Assembly: GCF_009727055.1 (NCBI RefSeq)
Contig: NC_052350.1
Coordinates: 20,186,365-20,250,364 of the forward strand
Direction: 5' to 3'
Origin: Benincasa hispida
Lineage: Eukaryota > Streptophyta > Magnoliopsida > Cucurbitales > Cucurbitaceae
Length of the DNA: 64,000 nt
Below the pieces are notes generated by a model. It was not told the origin of the DNA. It ran no database searches and saw nothing but the letters and a program-made list of their open reading frames with translations. Both the position numbers and the translations under genes were made by a program. Position 1 is the first letter of the stretch. Each line of letters opens with the position of its first letter. Shown here in pieces: positions 35,561 to 47,085 of the stretch.

Positions 35561-36615
35561 CGCAACTTGAGGCTGGCGCATACCCGATCAATGCGTGTGC
35601 GTGCCTCTAGTGCCTTGCGCCCATGTCCGCACAACCTAAAGCTGCCACATGCATTTTCTCACCTCTTCAAGACATTTGTTGTTGCATGCACTACTAACCT
35701 CCCAAATAACGTCTCAAAGTCTAATGGCCAACGCATGGCACACACTAATGCATTGTCAAATACTTAGTCTTTTTCTCCTTGGCTTCCAACGCATGAGAAA
35801 CTCTTGGCAATGTCTCTTGCCAATACTTCGGCCAATCATGCTTCCAACCTTACAAACGCATGGTTGCCTTTTCAATTTATGCGTTAATGTCTCCTAACTC
35901 TTAACGCATGGGTCCTTCTAACCTTACACTTAGCCAAATTTCATTAATTAAATCTTCACTTAAAACTACTCAAGGAAAATTTATTCAACACTTAGAAATT
36001 TTCTTCACTTCGACATAGGATTTAACTTTCACTTAGTTAATTTCCTTAACCACCTGCTTAAGTAGGAAAAATGGAAATTCGGGTTTCATAATAGGTCTCA
36101 GCCATCTCCCACTTGCCCAGTCGTGTACGCGATCGTTGTTTCCTCCATTCGTCTACCTTATACCAAGTCCGAACAGAGCCCACCCTCTAGATTCTCACAA
36201 TGAGAATACCAAGGTCGCCTTGTTGGTGGTGTCAGACTCAACTCGACACCGTCGACGTTTTCTGGAGGTCGTTCGTGGTGCTGTGGAGGCCGTTCGTGTT
36301 GCAGAAGAGTTCGTGACCAAGGAGATCGTTAAGGACGAGCACGAAGTGTTCGTGCGGTGTTGCGATCGTGTAGATCAGGCGTTCGTGGTTGTTGTTGTTC
36401 GAGCGATCAGAGTGCACAACGGGGCGTGGAGACGCTTCAGCCTATATGCATAGAGTTTTACTCTTTGTTCCTTTGTATTTTACATGATATAATTTCTGTA
36501 TGAATCACATAACCATTTGTTTGAAGTCGACTGTAAATGATTTTTTTATTCATGATTGTAATTTGGAATAGTCTTGTTTCGCTACTCATGGAAATCTCAC
36601 TTCCGATTTCCTTCA

Positions 36616-37798
36616 AACTTGACAATGAAAAAACGTCAAGATATATCCTACTTGACATGTTAGAAATATCAAGAATATGGGAGTTCTTGACCTGTTAAAC
36701 ATGTCAAGAATATCTATAATCTTAACATAGAAAAAAGTCAAGAAATTTGCTTGTGATTTTTTTAGAAAAATCTACAATGTTAACGTTTTTACCTATAATT
36801 GCTCCTGTATTTTGATCCAATAACCACATTTGGTATATATATGACATACATTCATCAATCAAATAAATAATACACGTATTTTCAATTTTATATATCAACC
36901 AAATTTCCACCAATATCTCACTTCATTAACATTGTCAATAGTACAACCTAAGGAACATAATTCTAAAAGTCAACCCATATGGACACTTCCAAAACAATAT
37001 AAGGAACATATTCTAACAATCAACCTAATATGAATAATTTCAAAAAGTATATTTCCAAAACTTCTATCAAACCACATAACAACTATCACATGTACCAATC
37101 CAAAACTATCCCCTCCCCCCTCGTCGCCGCCCGTACATATTTGAAAAATTCTAAATAATATTACACCTATATGGATATGAAGTAAATCCAAAAATTGATC
37201 AGCCGTAACAAACACATTGAAAATGACCAAATTGTACTATCACCCACGATTACATGTAGCAACCCAAAACTTCGGCCAACTCTATCCGCACCTCATCTAA
37301 CTCGATTTGTGAGTACGGGTTCCTTGTATCAATCTATAAACATTTTTTCCTATGCTATTTGAAATGTTGAAATAATGATAACATACCAAATCTGAGATGA
37401 CAATGCTTCTTTTGGTCATTATATCCCTCATATACCTCATGACGTAGTATCCACATTCGGTACTTCCAACTTGTAGATAACACTACAGTGAAAAAACTAG
37501 TAAATAAAGAAAGAATTAATCCTTACGTACTAGATGTCTACTTAACATGATAAATAAGTAATTATTGTTAATTTATACTTGCCTTTAATGTTCTCCATAA
37601 GGTTTGCTTCCGACTTTTTTTTAATATTTTGTTGAGATTGAAACATCGCAATTGCCCTATTTGTGAAGAAATAACCACAAATTCTAAAATAAAGTACACT
37701 TTAAAACAAACACTACAAATGAAAAGTTAACTTAGGTATTCTACAGAATTTGGGAGCTCATTGGTAGTGGGCAAAATTTCCTTTAAGGTTTTGAGTAG
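36616..37798. other. Internal non-coding part of unit 2 CACTA
   Basis: Subterminal CTTGAC(A/G) repeats continue to about 36790, followed by transposon interior that matches unit 3 (55240-56195). No reading frame with recognisable domains; the minus-strand frame 36970-37230 has no family landmarks. Confidence 0.5.
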
Positions 37799-38371
37799 TT
37801 ATGAAAAACTAGTATTACTCCATCCATATCCAACTTTTAAATTATACAATTTGACTAATGTAGACAACTTAGTGTATTCTTTGCATCCTTCGTATAATGG
37901 TTTTTCAGCATCATTAAGAAACTTCTCAAATCCATCCAGATCTCTTGAATATTCCTCGTGAGCAACTTCAACCATTTCTTTTAAACTTCCAAAATCAGTC
38001 TCTTTATACATATGGGCGTTAAACTTAGAAGATTCTTCACAAAAGGATGAGCTATGTAGTTTTTCCTTATGCCAAAACCAAATCTTATAACTTTCATCAA
38101 TCCCATTGACATACAAATGATCTCTAATACCCCTGCTACTATACTTTTTACAATTCCCACATTTCAAACAAGGACAACGAATATAGGAACTATTTGTATT
38201 AGAAAATCCAAATTTCATCAAGTTTTCCACACCCAGTTCATAATCTTTGGATAATACTCTTGTGCATCCATGATTTATCCATGATTGTAAATCTAGTAAG
38301 AAAAGATGATAAACAATAATGAACTTCAAAAAACAAGTTGTGAAAAACAAACAAGTTCCCAATACATACAA
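37799..38371 (-). pseudogene. CACTA transposase N-terminal (Transpos_assoc) fragment, unit 2
   Basis: The longest remnant of the transposase, 190 codons without a stop. Landmarks: SKDYELGVENLMKFGF, IRCPCLKCGNCKK (cysteine pattern CPCxxCxNC), HLYVNGIDESYKIWFW, MVEVAHEEYSRDLDGFEKFL, then DAEKPLYEGCKEYTKLSTLV and KLYNLKVGYGWSN. The first 30 residues or so are hydrophobic and probably intron-derived; the domain begins at the SWI(NH) stretch. The catalytic DDE domain that follows in complete TNP2 proteins is missing, as the frame runs into non-coding sequence at 37799. No promoter is recognised. It could in principle make a truncated protein, but the element's decay makes that unlikely. Confidence 0.8.
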
Positions 38372-40639
38372 CTTGTCATTCTAGCTCTACAACAGTCTAA
38401 CCTCAAGAAAGTAGGACAAATCAGAGAACCTCAAGGCAAATTAGAGAACAAAGACAAACACATCTAAAAAAATTGAACCTGACGTGTAATCGAACCTCAA
38501 AAAATTGAACCCAAGGTGTGCATGTGTTCTAATGTGCAAAATATATATTAATTCCGTAACTAAAAATTGAACCCAAGTTTACAGTGAAGAAAACCCTAGA
38601 CTAGAGGCCCGCAGCCCTATACTAAAAATGCACAATTGTAATCAAGATTAATCCCAATAATCAAGCATTACTTAGTTCATAAAGTCCTAACAAATTAAAC
38701 AAATTGACATATCTAACTTTGGCAAGTATTGAATTAAAGAAAAGTGGCAAGTTCTTGCAAGATCTCTAAAATTCAAGTCCTAACTTTGGCAAAGCATTAA
38801 ATTAAAGTGACAATCCCAACTTTGGTAAGTTCTTTAAGGTTCAATGTATAAATATTCAATCTCATTCAAGAACAATATGAAACAAGAATTTATTATGAGA
38901 TTCAAGAATATACATGAGAGATTAAGCCCTAACTTTGAAAGTTCAAGTCTCAAACAAAAAAAAATCAAGCCCTAACTTTGAAAGTTCATACCTCAAATTA
39001 AGAAAATAAAGAATTAAACCTAATCGAAACTAAATCTACTTACCTCAATGAAGAATCTCTTCAAGATTGATGGAATAACAAAGTTGCATCAAAGGGAAGT
39101 GAAAAACCAAGAAGATTTAAAGTGTATTTGCGAGGAGAAGAAAGAAAAAAAACGAGTGGCTTGGCTGGAAAATTTCTTTTAAATCTGTCTGATAGCATTG
39201 TAACACTACTGAGAGTGTTGCAATTCTATTTGCAAGGCACGCTATTTTTCCGTCAATACCCCTAGTGTTGCAATGCTCTTAAGAGAATTTCAACGTTGTT
39301 TGCGTGAGGAGCGTGCGTTTTTCATTTTTCTGTCAAAATCCGTAGTGTTACAACACTACTTTTCAGCATTGCGACGCTGCCCTGTATAATCTAGTATTCT
39401 TGACATTTTTAAAACGTTAAGAAACCATTAACGGAACTTGACATTTTTAAAACGTCAAGTATTATATTTTCTAGGAAAAATGCACAAACTCCTATTTTTT
39501 AAAATAATTTTTGACGTTTTTTTTTTAAAATCACCTATTTCTTGACATTTTTTTTTCTTCATAAAAACGTCAAATATTTAAAATTTCAAACGTCAAGAAA
39601 GGTGGTTTTTCTTATAGTGTTCCTTAATAGTGCTCTATTATAATCATAAAATATCATATGAATTTTGAGCAATACTCAGGGTTTGCACCTAAGTCTCATT
39701 CTCCTCTTCTCCTACACACAAAAAATAACTTTTTACTAATTTTTAGAAAATGAATTGCCAAGTGAAAACTTTTAATTGGGTGCACCAGGATGCACAATAG
39801 GTTGCACCTAAGTTTTTTTCCGCTTTGAGCAATGTTTAAGCCCATGCCCCCCTTTTTCTACCCACTAGAATATATATATATATATATATATATTAATAAT
39901 TTTTTAGAAAAATGAATTGACACATGACCATATTTAATGAGGTGTAGTACGATTACACAGGGTTGCGCCCAACTTTTTTCTACTTTAAGCAATATTAGGT
40001 TGCACCTTAAATCCCATGCTCCCCTTCGTCTATGCCTACCAAAAAATAATTGTTAAAAGAATGAATTACAACGTGATAATTTTTAATTGAGTGTAGCAGA
40101 GGTTGCACAATAGATAGGTTGAGTGGATTTCACCCAAGTTTGTTAAATTTTAGAAATGGGATTTTAGTTACAATGTTGGTTGAAAATGTCCATTAAAAAT
40201 CGACATTAAGGATTAAATTTTTCTTTTTCTTTTTTTTTTTTTTTTTTTTGTTAAAATTGGCATTGTACATCAGTGCATTCTCAATTTTGGCTCCAAAAAT
40301 AAAAATTATATGAAATCACAATTTGACACTTGAAAAATTCTTTTTGATTTATTTTTTAAGATATATTTTAATTTTGTTTGGTATAAGTAATGAGAGGGGA
40401 TGCAAAATGAAAGTATTGCCCTGGGAAGAAACTAAACCAAGAATATTTTTTCCTTAAATTTTTTTAAACTAAACCATTAGGAACGTGCCCACACATTGTT
40501 CCTTAAATTGAAGAAACATTAAAGTATAGAGACAAAAAATGGTATTCTAACCTTTTGTTTTCATTTTATTTTATTTATTCATTTATTCATTCATTATTCA
40601 CTCTTCATTATTATTATTTAAAAAAAAAGTGATGACCTC

Positions 40640-41120
40640 TTATTTATATAAATTGTCACTTCTAATTTAGAAATTTGCAAATCTCAGAAAAATGTAGGTA
40701 TCCCTCCTCCCCTCCACCACCACCTCCCACCCTCAGCTTGATTCTGATTAGATGTGCTGCGATTGTATTTGTATCCTCTCTAAAATCAAATAATCTAGAT
40801 GTTACTACAAAAAAGAGCGCATGTCTCAATGGATGCACATGCAAAGTGAAAAAAGATTGTGGCTCATTATATACCAATCTATAGACCAGCAATCATCGTT
40901 GCTAAAAACTAGAATGTTAAACATGCCTAAATCCATCCGTGTAAATGTAGAGGAATTTGCCGCTTCCCTTCAAGCATCAGCGTTTTGAATAAAGAAGAAG
41001 GAAGATATAAGCTACATAAGAAATTTGTTGTTGCTTTCTTTCTTTCTATTTCGTACAATTTTCTTGTTTCGTCCTCTTTTAATAGAAAGAATATTTTCAT
41101 CCATCCCTCCTAAACAAAAT
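40640..41120 (+). pseudogene. Small cysteine-rich peptide remnant, copy 1 of unit 2
   Basis: TATA-like TTATTTATATAAATT near 40639, then LSLILIRCAAIVFVSSLKS and SACLNGCTCKVKKDCGSLYT, stop near 40882. C-x3-C-x-C-x5-C is kept and followed by Gly-Ser, as in the C-terminus of squash inhibitors. The frame's only ATG (40675) precedes a proline run. Status uncertain; probably dead. Confidence 0.4.
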
Positions 41121-41304
41121 CTTTTTTAATTTGAGAAATGAAAAGATGGTTGCACCTATGTTTCTTCCGCTTTGAGCAAAGGCTACACCTCCCTTCTTTT
41201 ACACGAAAAAAAATATTTTTTATAACTTCTTTTTTAAATAAATTTTCACCTGAGAATTTTTAATTGGGTATGCAACCCAAGTGGTACTATGTTTTTTTTT
41301 ACTA

Positions 41305-41640
41305 CAAAAAGGAGCACAAGTCCCAATGGATGTACATGTAACGGGAAAAAAGATTGTCGCTCACATCTATAGATCAGCAATCATCGTTGCCAGAAGCTAC
41401 TGTTTCCGTTCATTTTACAATGTTAAATATATGGTTGCAGAATGTTAAACATGCCTACATCCATACGTGTAAATGTAGAGGAATTTGCCGCTTCCCTTCA
41501 AGCATCAGCGTTTTGAATAAAGAAGAAGGAAGATATAAGCTATAAAAGAAATTTATTCTTGTTTTCTTTCTTTCTATTTCGTACAATTTTCTTGTTTCGT
41601 CCTCTTTTAATAGAAAGAATATTTTCATCTATCCCTCTTA
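41305..41640 (+). pseudogene. Small cysteine-rich peptide remnant, copy 2 of unit 2
   Basis: A partial second copy beginning at the ACTACAAAAA...AGCACAAGTCCCAATGG stretch, without the signal-peptide part, followed by the same downstream region (TGCAGAATGTTAAACATGCC and on). The duplication is local to unit 2. Confidence 0.4.
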
Positions 41641-42845
41641 AACCAAATCATTATTTAATTTGAGAAATGAAAAGATGGTGCAATCAAATCCTTTTTAATT
41701 TGATGAATGAAAAGATGGTTGCAATCAAGATTGTACCATGTTTCTTCGGCTTTGAGCAAAGGCTACACCTCCTTTTTTTACAAATAAAAAACTATTTTTT
41801 ATAACTTATTTTTTAAATAAATTTCCACGTGACAATTTTTAGTTGGATATGCAACCCAAGTTGCACCATGTTTTTTTTTTCACTTGGAGCAATACTTACT
41901 AGGCTGCACTTATGTTCCATGGTCCCTCCTTTTCTACACATACCAAAAAAAAATAAACTTTTTTAAATGAATGGCCATGGAAAAGTTTTCAATTCGATAC
42001 ATCAGTGGCCGCACAATGCAACCTGGACACAAATTTGATGTTTGAATTTGAAACTTGTTCAAATTGGATCCTTTCGATTCAGTTTTTTCCACTTTGAGCA
42101 ATGAGATGTAGCGTAGGTTGTACCTAAATCCTATGTTCCCCTTCGATATATCAAAAAATAGTTTTTTAATCATTTTAAAAAGAAATGAACTGTCACGTCG
42201 CAATATCTAATCTAATGCAATTGAAACTACACCTAAGCTTTTTCCGCTTTGAACAATAGGATGCAATGCAAGCCTCATGCTCCTTCTACAAACATCAAAA
42301 AATAATTTTTAATAATTTTATAAAAAAAAGAATTGTCACGTAACAATTTTTAATTAGGTGCAGCATGGGTTACACAATGGTTTTACCAAGTTTTTCTGCT
42401 TTTAAGCAATACTTAGGTGCAGTCTAGGTTACATCTACATCCTTTGCTCTCCCTTCTTCTGCACACAAAAAAAATCATTTTTAATAATTTTTTTAATAAA
42501 ATGAATTACCAAGTTACAATTTTTAATTGGGTGCAGTAGGAGTTACATAATAGATGGATGCAACCAAATTTTTTCCTTGCTTTATTTACTTAAGATGTTT
42601 TAAGTGAAAACATATAAATTGCGAAGTTAGTTTAGAAGTGAGATTTAACTACAATTGAAAATGTCAGCTAAAAATTGACATTTAATATCTGAGGTTTTTT
42701 TCGGTTAAAAATTTGACATTATACATCAGTGTCTATTTATTTCAACTAACATCATAGGCCTGAATTCTTCTAGTCAAAGTAAAAAATAAAATGTTTCATA
42801 TGTTTTAAAATTTTCAATTTTGTATCTAATAGATTCCTAAAAGTC

Positions 42846-43962
42846 GTTTGATAACGTTCTCAATTTACTATTTCATATTTTTATTTATCATTTTTTTTAA
42901 AATTGACTTGTTTTTTTTATAGTCGCTCTCATATTTTTAGAAACAATTGTGAAAATGGGTCAAACTTGAGAAACTACATGAAGTATTTTCTCCTTGTTTC
43001 ATTTCTATTTTATTCATTTTTGTTTCTTATATGTAGAAAAAATTTGCTCTTGTTGGTTGGTAGGCAAGGGTGTCCTAACTTTGTTCAAGCTACAAAATCT
43101 TAGCTTTGATTCTCATGTAAGTCAATTTTTTTAAAAATTTTTATATTTCTTTCTTCTATATTCCTTTCTTTTATATATTCTCTCTTAAATTTCTTTCTTT
43201 ATTTTCTTTATTATTATTTTTATATTTATATGTTAATTTAATTTAATTTTAAATTTATATTTTTCAATATTTAGATTTATATATTATTTTTATCTTCAAA
43301 CTTTTAAATTTTCAATATGTATATTTAAATATATATTTTTATTTTGGATTTGAAATTTTGCATTAATAGGCATGTTTCTATATCATTTTAAATTTTTAAC
43401 TTTTTCCTTTTAATATATGTGAATTGGTTAGAATTTTACCATTTATAAATTTTATTTACTAAAACATTCCTTCATTTCACTTTATTATTTTAAAATCATG
43501 ACATTTACACAATAATATAATTTTATTGTAATTAAGTCAACATCATTTAATACAAACGACTTAAGTGAAAAATAATACTGCAAATCAAATTTTAGTAACA
43601 TATGAATGATAGAAACAATTTTATTATCGTTATTTATTTTTCATCGAGACTTATGTGTATTTGATAATGAAAATTATGTTTTTTTCTTCATATTTTAATG
43701 CATGATACATTTTTTTTATTTTACATAATTAAGTTATATTTAAGCTATAAAATGAAAGAAAATGTAAGGGGAAAATAAATGTAACAAGAAACAGGAAATG
43801 ATTATTAAAATAAATTTCTATTTTTGTTTCTTTTTTTTTTCAAGAAATAAGAAATATGAATAGTTACCAAACATATTCTTAAGAAATAAGAAACAAGAAA
43901 CAAGAAATAAGAAATAAGCAACAAGAAACAAAAAACGAAAAAATAGGAACGTTATCAAATGG
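42846..43962. mobile_element. TIR element at the unit 2 / unit 3 junction
   Basis: Copy of the element at 18149-19284: left GTCGTTTGATAACGTTCTCA, right end complement CCATTTGATAACGTTCC. Flanks CCTAAAA and CTTAAGT are decayed forms of the CCTAAGG target. Its position at both junctions shows it belongs to the duplicated unit. Confidence 0.55.
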
Positions 43963-43965
43963 GCT

Positions 43966-45924
43966 TAAGTCTCCGCTCAATAACAATTTCAGACCTATAT
44001 AGTAACTATTTGGTTTTGGATTCTTAGTTTTTGAAAATCAAGCCTATAAACAATTCTAATCAAACCTATAAACAATTCTTTCACTTCAAAATTTCTTACA
44101 TTGTTTCCTTTTACCAATATTTTAAAAAACCAAGTCGGATTTAGAAAACTAGAAAAATTAGTTCTCAAAAACTTGTTTTGTCTTTGGAAGTTTGTTAAGA
44201 ATTCTACTCTTTTATTTAAGAATGATGCAAGTAATTGTAAGAAATTAAGAGGAAATAGACTTAGTTTTCAAAAACCAAATGGTTATCAAATAAAGTCTTC
44301 ACTTTTAGTTTTCTGTTCTTGAAATTTAAGTTTGTTTTCTCCTAATTTTACTATAATGTGTTTCATTATTCTTAAGGAGACTTTTGATTTTTTTCAATCA
44401 AACTTAAAAAGCAAAGACGAGTTTTTAAAAACTACGGCCTCATTTGATAACCATTTGGTTTTTTATTTTATTTTATTTTTTATATCAAACCTATTTCATC
44501 AACATTTCTCACAACGATTTGCATCTCTTTCAAGTACAATGGTTGAATTTTGAGCCTAATTCCTAAAACGAAAACAACTTTTTGAAAGCTACTTTTTTTA
44601 GTTTTTAAAATTTGGCTTGATTTTTTAAACCATTGGTGAAAAGTAGATAATAAAGGAAGAAATATGGAGGTGGAAGTAGTGTCCATAGACTTAATTTTAA
44701 AAAACAAAAATAAAAAACAAAATGGTTACCAAATGGGACCTAGATTCTTTTATTTTATAAAACTTGATTTATTTTTTCAAAACATTGGTAGACAATGAAT
44801 AATAAAACTAAGAAACTTGAAGATGAACATAGTATTTATAAGCTTATCTTTCAAAAACTAAAAACAAAAAATCAAATGGTTATTAAACAGAGTCTAAACT
44901 TTCAACTTTGTGTCCTATAAGACCTTAATTTCATATTTGTGTCGAATTGGTCCAAGATCTAATATTCTTTAAAATTTATGGATATGTTATAAGAAAAATT
45001 GAAAGTTTAAAGCTCCATTATTAGACAAAAAATTCAATATTGGGCATGTTTGGTTTGACTACCAAAAAACAAAATTATTCTAAAAAGTCATTTTTATTTA
45101 AACTACTTTGGAAGTGTTTCAAAAACTATGTTGAGTGGTTGCCAAACATTTCAATTTTCTTTTTTAAATGACTTATTTGAATACTATGCTCTTGAAAAGT
45201 TAATTCAAATGCACTCTTATTTTTTGCGATTTCTCTGTTGTTGCTCGATGAAATTAATATCATTAGTCACCATCGTTTTGTCTCTTTTTTTACACATTAA
45301 CCTCTCAAACATTGCTCGTCATAGTCAAAGAAAACTTAATTCAATAGTGACTAACATGCACTCCTTTTGAAGTCAGAGGTTCAACCCCTCATCTATATCA
45401 ATATTGTACTAAGAAAAAAAAATTTTAACTTGTCATATCTCTATAGTTATTGACATTTACGACATATTATAAAGATAAAGTTTCAAATCCCCACTACCTC
45501 ATTATCATACCCGAAAGAAGAAAATAAAAAATATTATTTGAATTAATTGATTTTTGACAAATTAGCAAAATCAAATTATTAAAGGAACTAAGGATGTTGA
45601 AAACTATTTCTCCAACTTTAGATTAAAAAAAAAAAAGATGTTCTCGTCACTTTTAAAATTCCTCATGAGAAAAATTCATTGACTCTAAATCCTAAGGATT
45701 AAAAGTATAATTTGCCATAAATATTTATGTTGCGTTGTTTTATGAGCAAGTATATATATCTATATTATATATCATCATTATTATGATTAATGAATGTTTT
45801 TTCGTAAAAATTAAAAAGGAAAAAAAAAAACTCCAAATGTAACTTGTACACCTTTATGATCCTATACTTACTCCAAATTAAACCTAAATTCTAGTAACTC
45901 CAAAGTCCAAAGTTAACATAAAAA
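43966..45924. other. Gene-free upstream flank of A3
   Basis: Matches 19291-21215, including the inner TIR insertion (about 44437-44740). I see no gene. Confidence 0.5.
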
Positions 45925-46084
45925 GAATTGCAGTTTTCATGGCTATGAAACGTTTCCAATTTCCCTATATCTAACCTCCTTAGTCCTAGTTTTCTGCCAC
46001 AAACCAAACAGAACTATTCCTTTTGAGTGTAAGACCTTATTAAATCATTCTCTTAACCTTCATATACTCAATTTAGTACCAACA
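45925..46084 (+). promoter_or_regulatory. Conserved promoter/5' leader of A3
   Basis: AATTGCAGTTTTCATGGC, GAAACGTTTCCAA, CTATATC, CTTAGTCC and TTCTGCCAC are all intact, so the promoter is closest to that of A1. Confidence 0.5.
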
Positions 46085-46420
46085 ATGGCAACATCAACAA
46101 CAAAGTTACCACTTGTACTCCTACTCTGCATTGCCATTGTAGCATCATCCGTAACAGCTCGCCCAGAAATGGTGGCAGCAGCAGTACCTGATCCTTTGAT
46201 AATTAAGGATTTCTCTTTGTTCCCCTACATATCATTTCTTCCTAAGGCAACAAAATGTATGATTGATGTGCTTAAGAATGCAGTTGCTCCTCATCCTTCT
46301 TGTTGTGAAGCCATTTCTAAGCTCTATGATTGTTCGTCCGAGTTTCTCAAAGACATTCCCCCAAGAGATATGATTTTGGTTAAGAGTGTTTGTTCTTCGT
46401 GGGGAGTTTCTATTTCCTAG
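46085..46420 (+). CDS. A3: secreted prolamin-like (ECA1/EC1-like) protein, 111 aa
   Basis: Single-exon gene. The signal peptide is residues 1-25 (KLPLVLLLCIAIVASSVTA) and the domain has C58, C73-C74, C83 and C103. The first domain cysteine is Tyr48 (FPY where A1 and A2 have FPC), so this copy also lacks one predicted disulfide, by a different change from A1. Other differences from A1 include Lys41 for Glu and SSWGVSIS for ALWGVSIS at the end. The frame is open from the family start to the family stop. With the first cysteine gone it may be functional with an altered fold or on the way to becoming a pseudogene; the sequence cannot decide. Confidence 0.75.
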   Translation: MATSTTKLPLVLLLCIAIVASSVTARPEMVAAAVPDPLIIKDFSLFPYISFLPKATKCMIDVLKNAVAPHPSCCEAISKLYDCSSEFLKDIPPRDMILVKSVCSSWGVSIS

Positions 46421-47085
46421 ACTATAAGTTTGAGTTAATTTGATGAAAGATGAATAAGAAATTTATATCCATTGCCGATGAATATTTTTTTTCTTCTTTT
46501 CCGGTCTTTATTTTTCAAGTACCTAGTTAGATTATATGTGGAACTTGGTTTTTTTTTAGGAATAAGACAATACTCCGTTTGAATGAGAAAATAAGCATTT
46601 TTCCAAAAAGTTGAAGGACATTCAAACTCGGAAAACTTAAAATTAATATATCAAAATTAGGAAAATCTATATACAATGAAGAACTCTGTAATATATCATC
46701 GAAAAGAAGAAGAAAGAGAGAAAAAAGAATAACTCATTAAAATTAATATTTAATGAGCATATTATTTTCAATAAAATTATGGGACATATTCTTTTGTTAA
46801 ATATTATGATTGAAAAATGTCATAAAAACAGATGGTCTACCTATGTTCATGTTTGAGATTAGTTAACCAAATATTAATAACAATATTAATTAAAATTAAT
46901 GATAACAAGCTTGGATACTAAAAATAAAGTGCTTTTTTTTTCGTACTAACAAATGTAAATAATGAGATTTGAATTTAAAAGGTAATGAATATAATGTCAA
47001 TTACACATAAATAAATTATGGCATGTCAATTACTCATAAAAGAAAATTGACTCTTGATAGTACTCTCATTTATCTAAATGTAGTA
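46421..47085. other. Gene-free spacer after A3 (MITE empty site)
   Basis: The uninterrupted TAGATTATA near 46528 is the empty site of the insertions at 4830 and 21822. The rest matches 21975-22740. I see no gene. Confidence 0.5.

Larger units (their letters stand above)
32888..36090 (-). mobile_element. Nested solo LTR 2 (3.2 kb), minus strand
   Basis: The left end is TGTCACACCCCGTCCC and the right end GGGTTTCATA (probably a mutated ...CACA), flanked by ATAGG at 32883-32887 and 36091-36095. On the minus strand a TATAAATA box lies at 34341-34348, and the 3' end would read GGGGTGTGACA, as in many plant Ty3/gypsy LTRs. It contains three ~60-bp repeats (33510-33690), a GCATCCATC-rich repeat field (34920-35560) and the adaptor artefact at 35099-35136. 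A sister copy begins at 62437. Confidence 0.75.
29301..36615 (+). mobile_element. Solo LTR (outer), enlarged by two nested solo LTRs
   Basis: It starts TGTTGGGATTGGTGTCC and ends CCGATTTCCTTCA, flanked by AACTT at 29296-29300 and 36616-36620. The uninterrupted target GTTAACTTGACAATG can be read in unit 1 near 13314. After removal of the two insertions at 29827-31716 and 32888-36090 about 2.2 kb remain, with no primer site, gag or pol, so it is a solo LTR left by recombination. It is related to the minus-strand LTR at 828-2685, and its 3' end recurs at 59499-59900. Confidence 0.85.
29099..39619. mobile_element. CACTA element of unit 2, split by a nested LTR patch
   Basis: The left part (29099-29300) starts within the subterminal CTTGACGTTTT repeats because the terminal CACTA was lost at the microsatellite. 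It resumes at 36616 after the LTR patch and ends at 39619 with the complement of CACTATAAGAAAAACCACC, followed by TTC (39620-39622), the same target sequence as unit 1. Without the patch it is about 3.2 kb. It contains a longer transposase-associated reading frame than unit 1, plus additional internal sequence (36960-37680) missing from unit 1. Confidence 0.8.
39650..42845. repeat. Field of diverged ~170-bp repeats (unit 2)
   Basis: Same repeat family and order as 15650-18148 (GAATTGCCA, TGGGTGCA, GCTTTGAGCAATA, ACACACCAAAAAATAA). An (AT)n run lies near 39868-39890 and a long T run near 40225-40250. Two peptide-gene remnants interrupt it. Confidence 0.6.

Noticed and set aside
36136..36453. 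105-codon plus-strand frame near the end of the outer solo LTR
   Set aside because: Lies inside the LTR, and the minus-strand sister fragment at 59499-59900 shows the sequence as LTR 3' end, not a gene.
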